43,141 nucleotides of DNA from SCRT01 sp036379455 (GTDB lineage Bacteria; Pseudomonadota; Gammaproteobacteria; Nevskiales; Nevskiaceae): contig DASVGQ010000127.1 of the NCBI GenBank assembly GCA_036379455.1, positions 1 to 43,141 of the forward strand, read 5' to 3'. Under the pieces are notes generated by a model, which saw only the letters and a list, made by a program, of their open reading frames with translations, made no database searches and was not told the DNA's origin. The translations under genes and the position numbers were made by a program. Below are positions 42,743-43,141 of the stretch, piece by piece; the stretch's first letter is position 1; the number at the start of each line of letters is the position of its first letter.

Positions 42743-43141
42743 CACGCCGCCTCCTTGTGGCTGTCCTCGCCGGTCGTCAGCTCCACGAAGCGTTCCTCGA
42801 GCGTTTTCACCACCGGTCGCAGCTCGACGAGCCCCCACCCTGCCCGCACGGCCGCGGCCGCCAGCGCTTCGCGCGGATCCGCGCCCTCGGTGAATTCCAC
42901 GCGCCACTGGCCGCCTTGCAGCGCCGTGGCCGAGCCGACGCCCGGCACGGCGCACAGCGCGTCGTGGTCGGGCGCGCGGGAAAAGCCGAGGATGGCGGCC
43001 TCCGAGCGCGTGGCGGTTGCGGCTTCGATGGTTTCCGAATACACGACGCGCCCGTGGTTGATGATCATCACGCGGTCGCACAGGCTCTGGATTTCTGGAA
43101 GGATGTGGCTCGAGAGGATCACGCTGTGGCGATCGCCGAGG
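42742..43141 (-). CDS. ABC transporter ATPase, GldA-like (5' part outside the window)
   Basis: Only the C-terminal 132 codons lie in the window; Walker A and signature are beyond the right edge. The visible part begins LGDRHSVILSSHILPEIQ with the H-loop His in SSHI, continues CDRVMIINHGRVVYSE and ends with a C-terminal regulatory region of about 85 residues. This matches exporters of the ABC-2/CcmA type. It drives the GldF-like permease translated from an overlapping start. The partial status is due to the window, not a truncation of the gene. Confidence 0.85.
   Translation of the reverse strand, partial: LGDRHSVILSSHILPEIQSLCDRVMIINHGRVVYSETIEAATATRSEAAILGFSRAPDHDALCAVPGVGSATALQGGQWRVEFTEGADPREALAAAAVRAGWGLVELRPVVKTLEERFVELTTGEDSHKEAA

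Overview
The window is a GC-rich (roughly two thirds G+C by eye), densely coded segment of a proteobacterial chromosome next to the replication origin. The order mnmE-yidC-yidD-rnpA-rpmH facing dnaA-dnaN-recF-gyrB is the classic origin-flanking order. Three near-identical ParB-binding (parS) palindromes lie at 32.5, 33.1 and 39.9 kb. Ubiquinone-type bioenergetics (UbiK, cytochrome bc1), the comM-ubiK-glnK neighbourhood known from pseudomonads, and a GyrB whose metal ligands fall at the E. coli residue numbers favour a gammaproteobacterium. A betaproteobacterium is not excluded and I cannot name a genus. Many starts are GTG or TTG, often in 4-base overlaps with the previous stop.

Layout. 0-5.2 kb: tRNA-Arg(CCG), a membrane-anchored cytochrome c5-like protein, a HAD hydrolase with an altered motif I, comM and ubiK (minus strand), a P-II regulator without amtB, and a lone OppF-like ABC ATPase whose signature, Walker B and H-loop residues are lost. 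5.2-9.1 kb: a ferric-iron ABC importer fbpABC (minus) behind a sigma70-like promoter overlapped by a Fur-like box. 9.4-9.7 kb: a remnant of a serine recombinase. 9.9-15.0 kb: a respiratory operon of Rieske protein, dihaem c4-like cytochrome, cytochrome b, cytochrome c1, an unrecognised two-helix membrane protein and a YciK-like short-chain dehydrogenase. Coupling bc1 genes with a c4 cytochrome and an SDR recalls the pet clusters of Acidithiobacillus.

15.0-20.7 kb: a 0.6-kb spacer holding a consensus sigma54 promoter and upstream inverted repeats, then a four-gene spore-coat-U (Csu-type) chaperone-usher pilus operon, faced by a small protein that may be a reduced SCPU domain. 20.8-25.1 kb: an EamA exporter, an orphan TatA, a flavodoxin-like gene broken by a GCGCC pentanucleotide repeat (removing one unit restores the frame), a DUF1992 protein, a ModA-like binding protein without signal peptide, and an intradiol dioxygenase.

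25.3-35.6 kb: the origin region. 35.6-43.1 kb: purE-purK, a periplasmic SIMPL-domain protein, sufT, mutM, and a Gld-like ABC export locus (ATPase, permease, GldG-like protein, DUF4340 protein) whose ATPase runs off the right edge. The most noteworthy items are the expanded bc1 operon with its 5' hairpin, the sigma54-driven pilus, the repeat-broken flavodoxin gene, the parS trio and the degenerate ABC ATPase.
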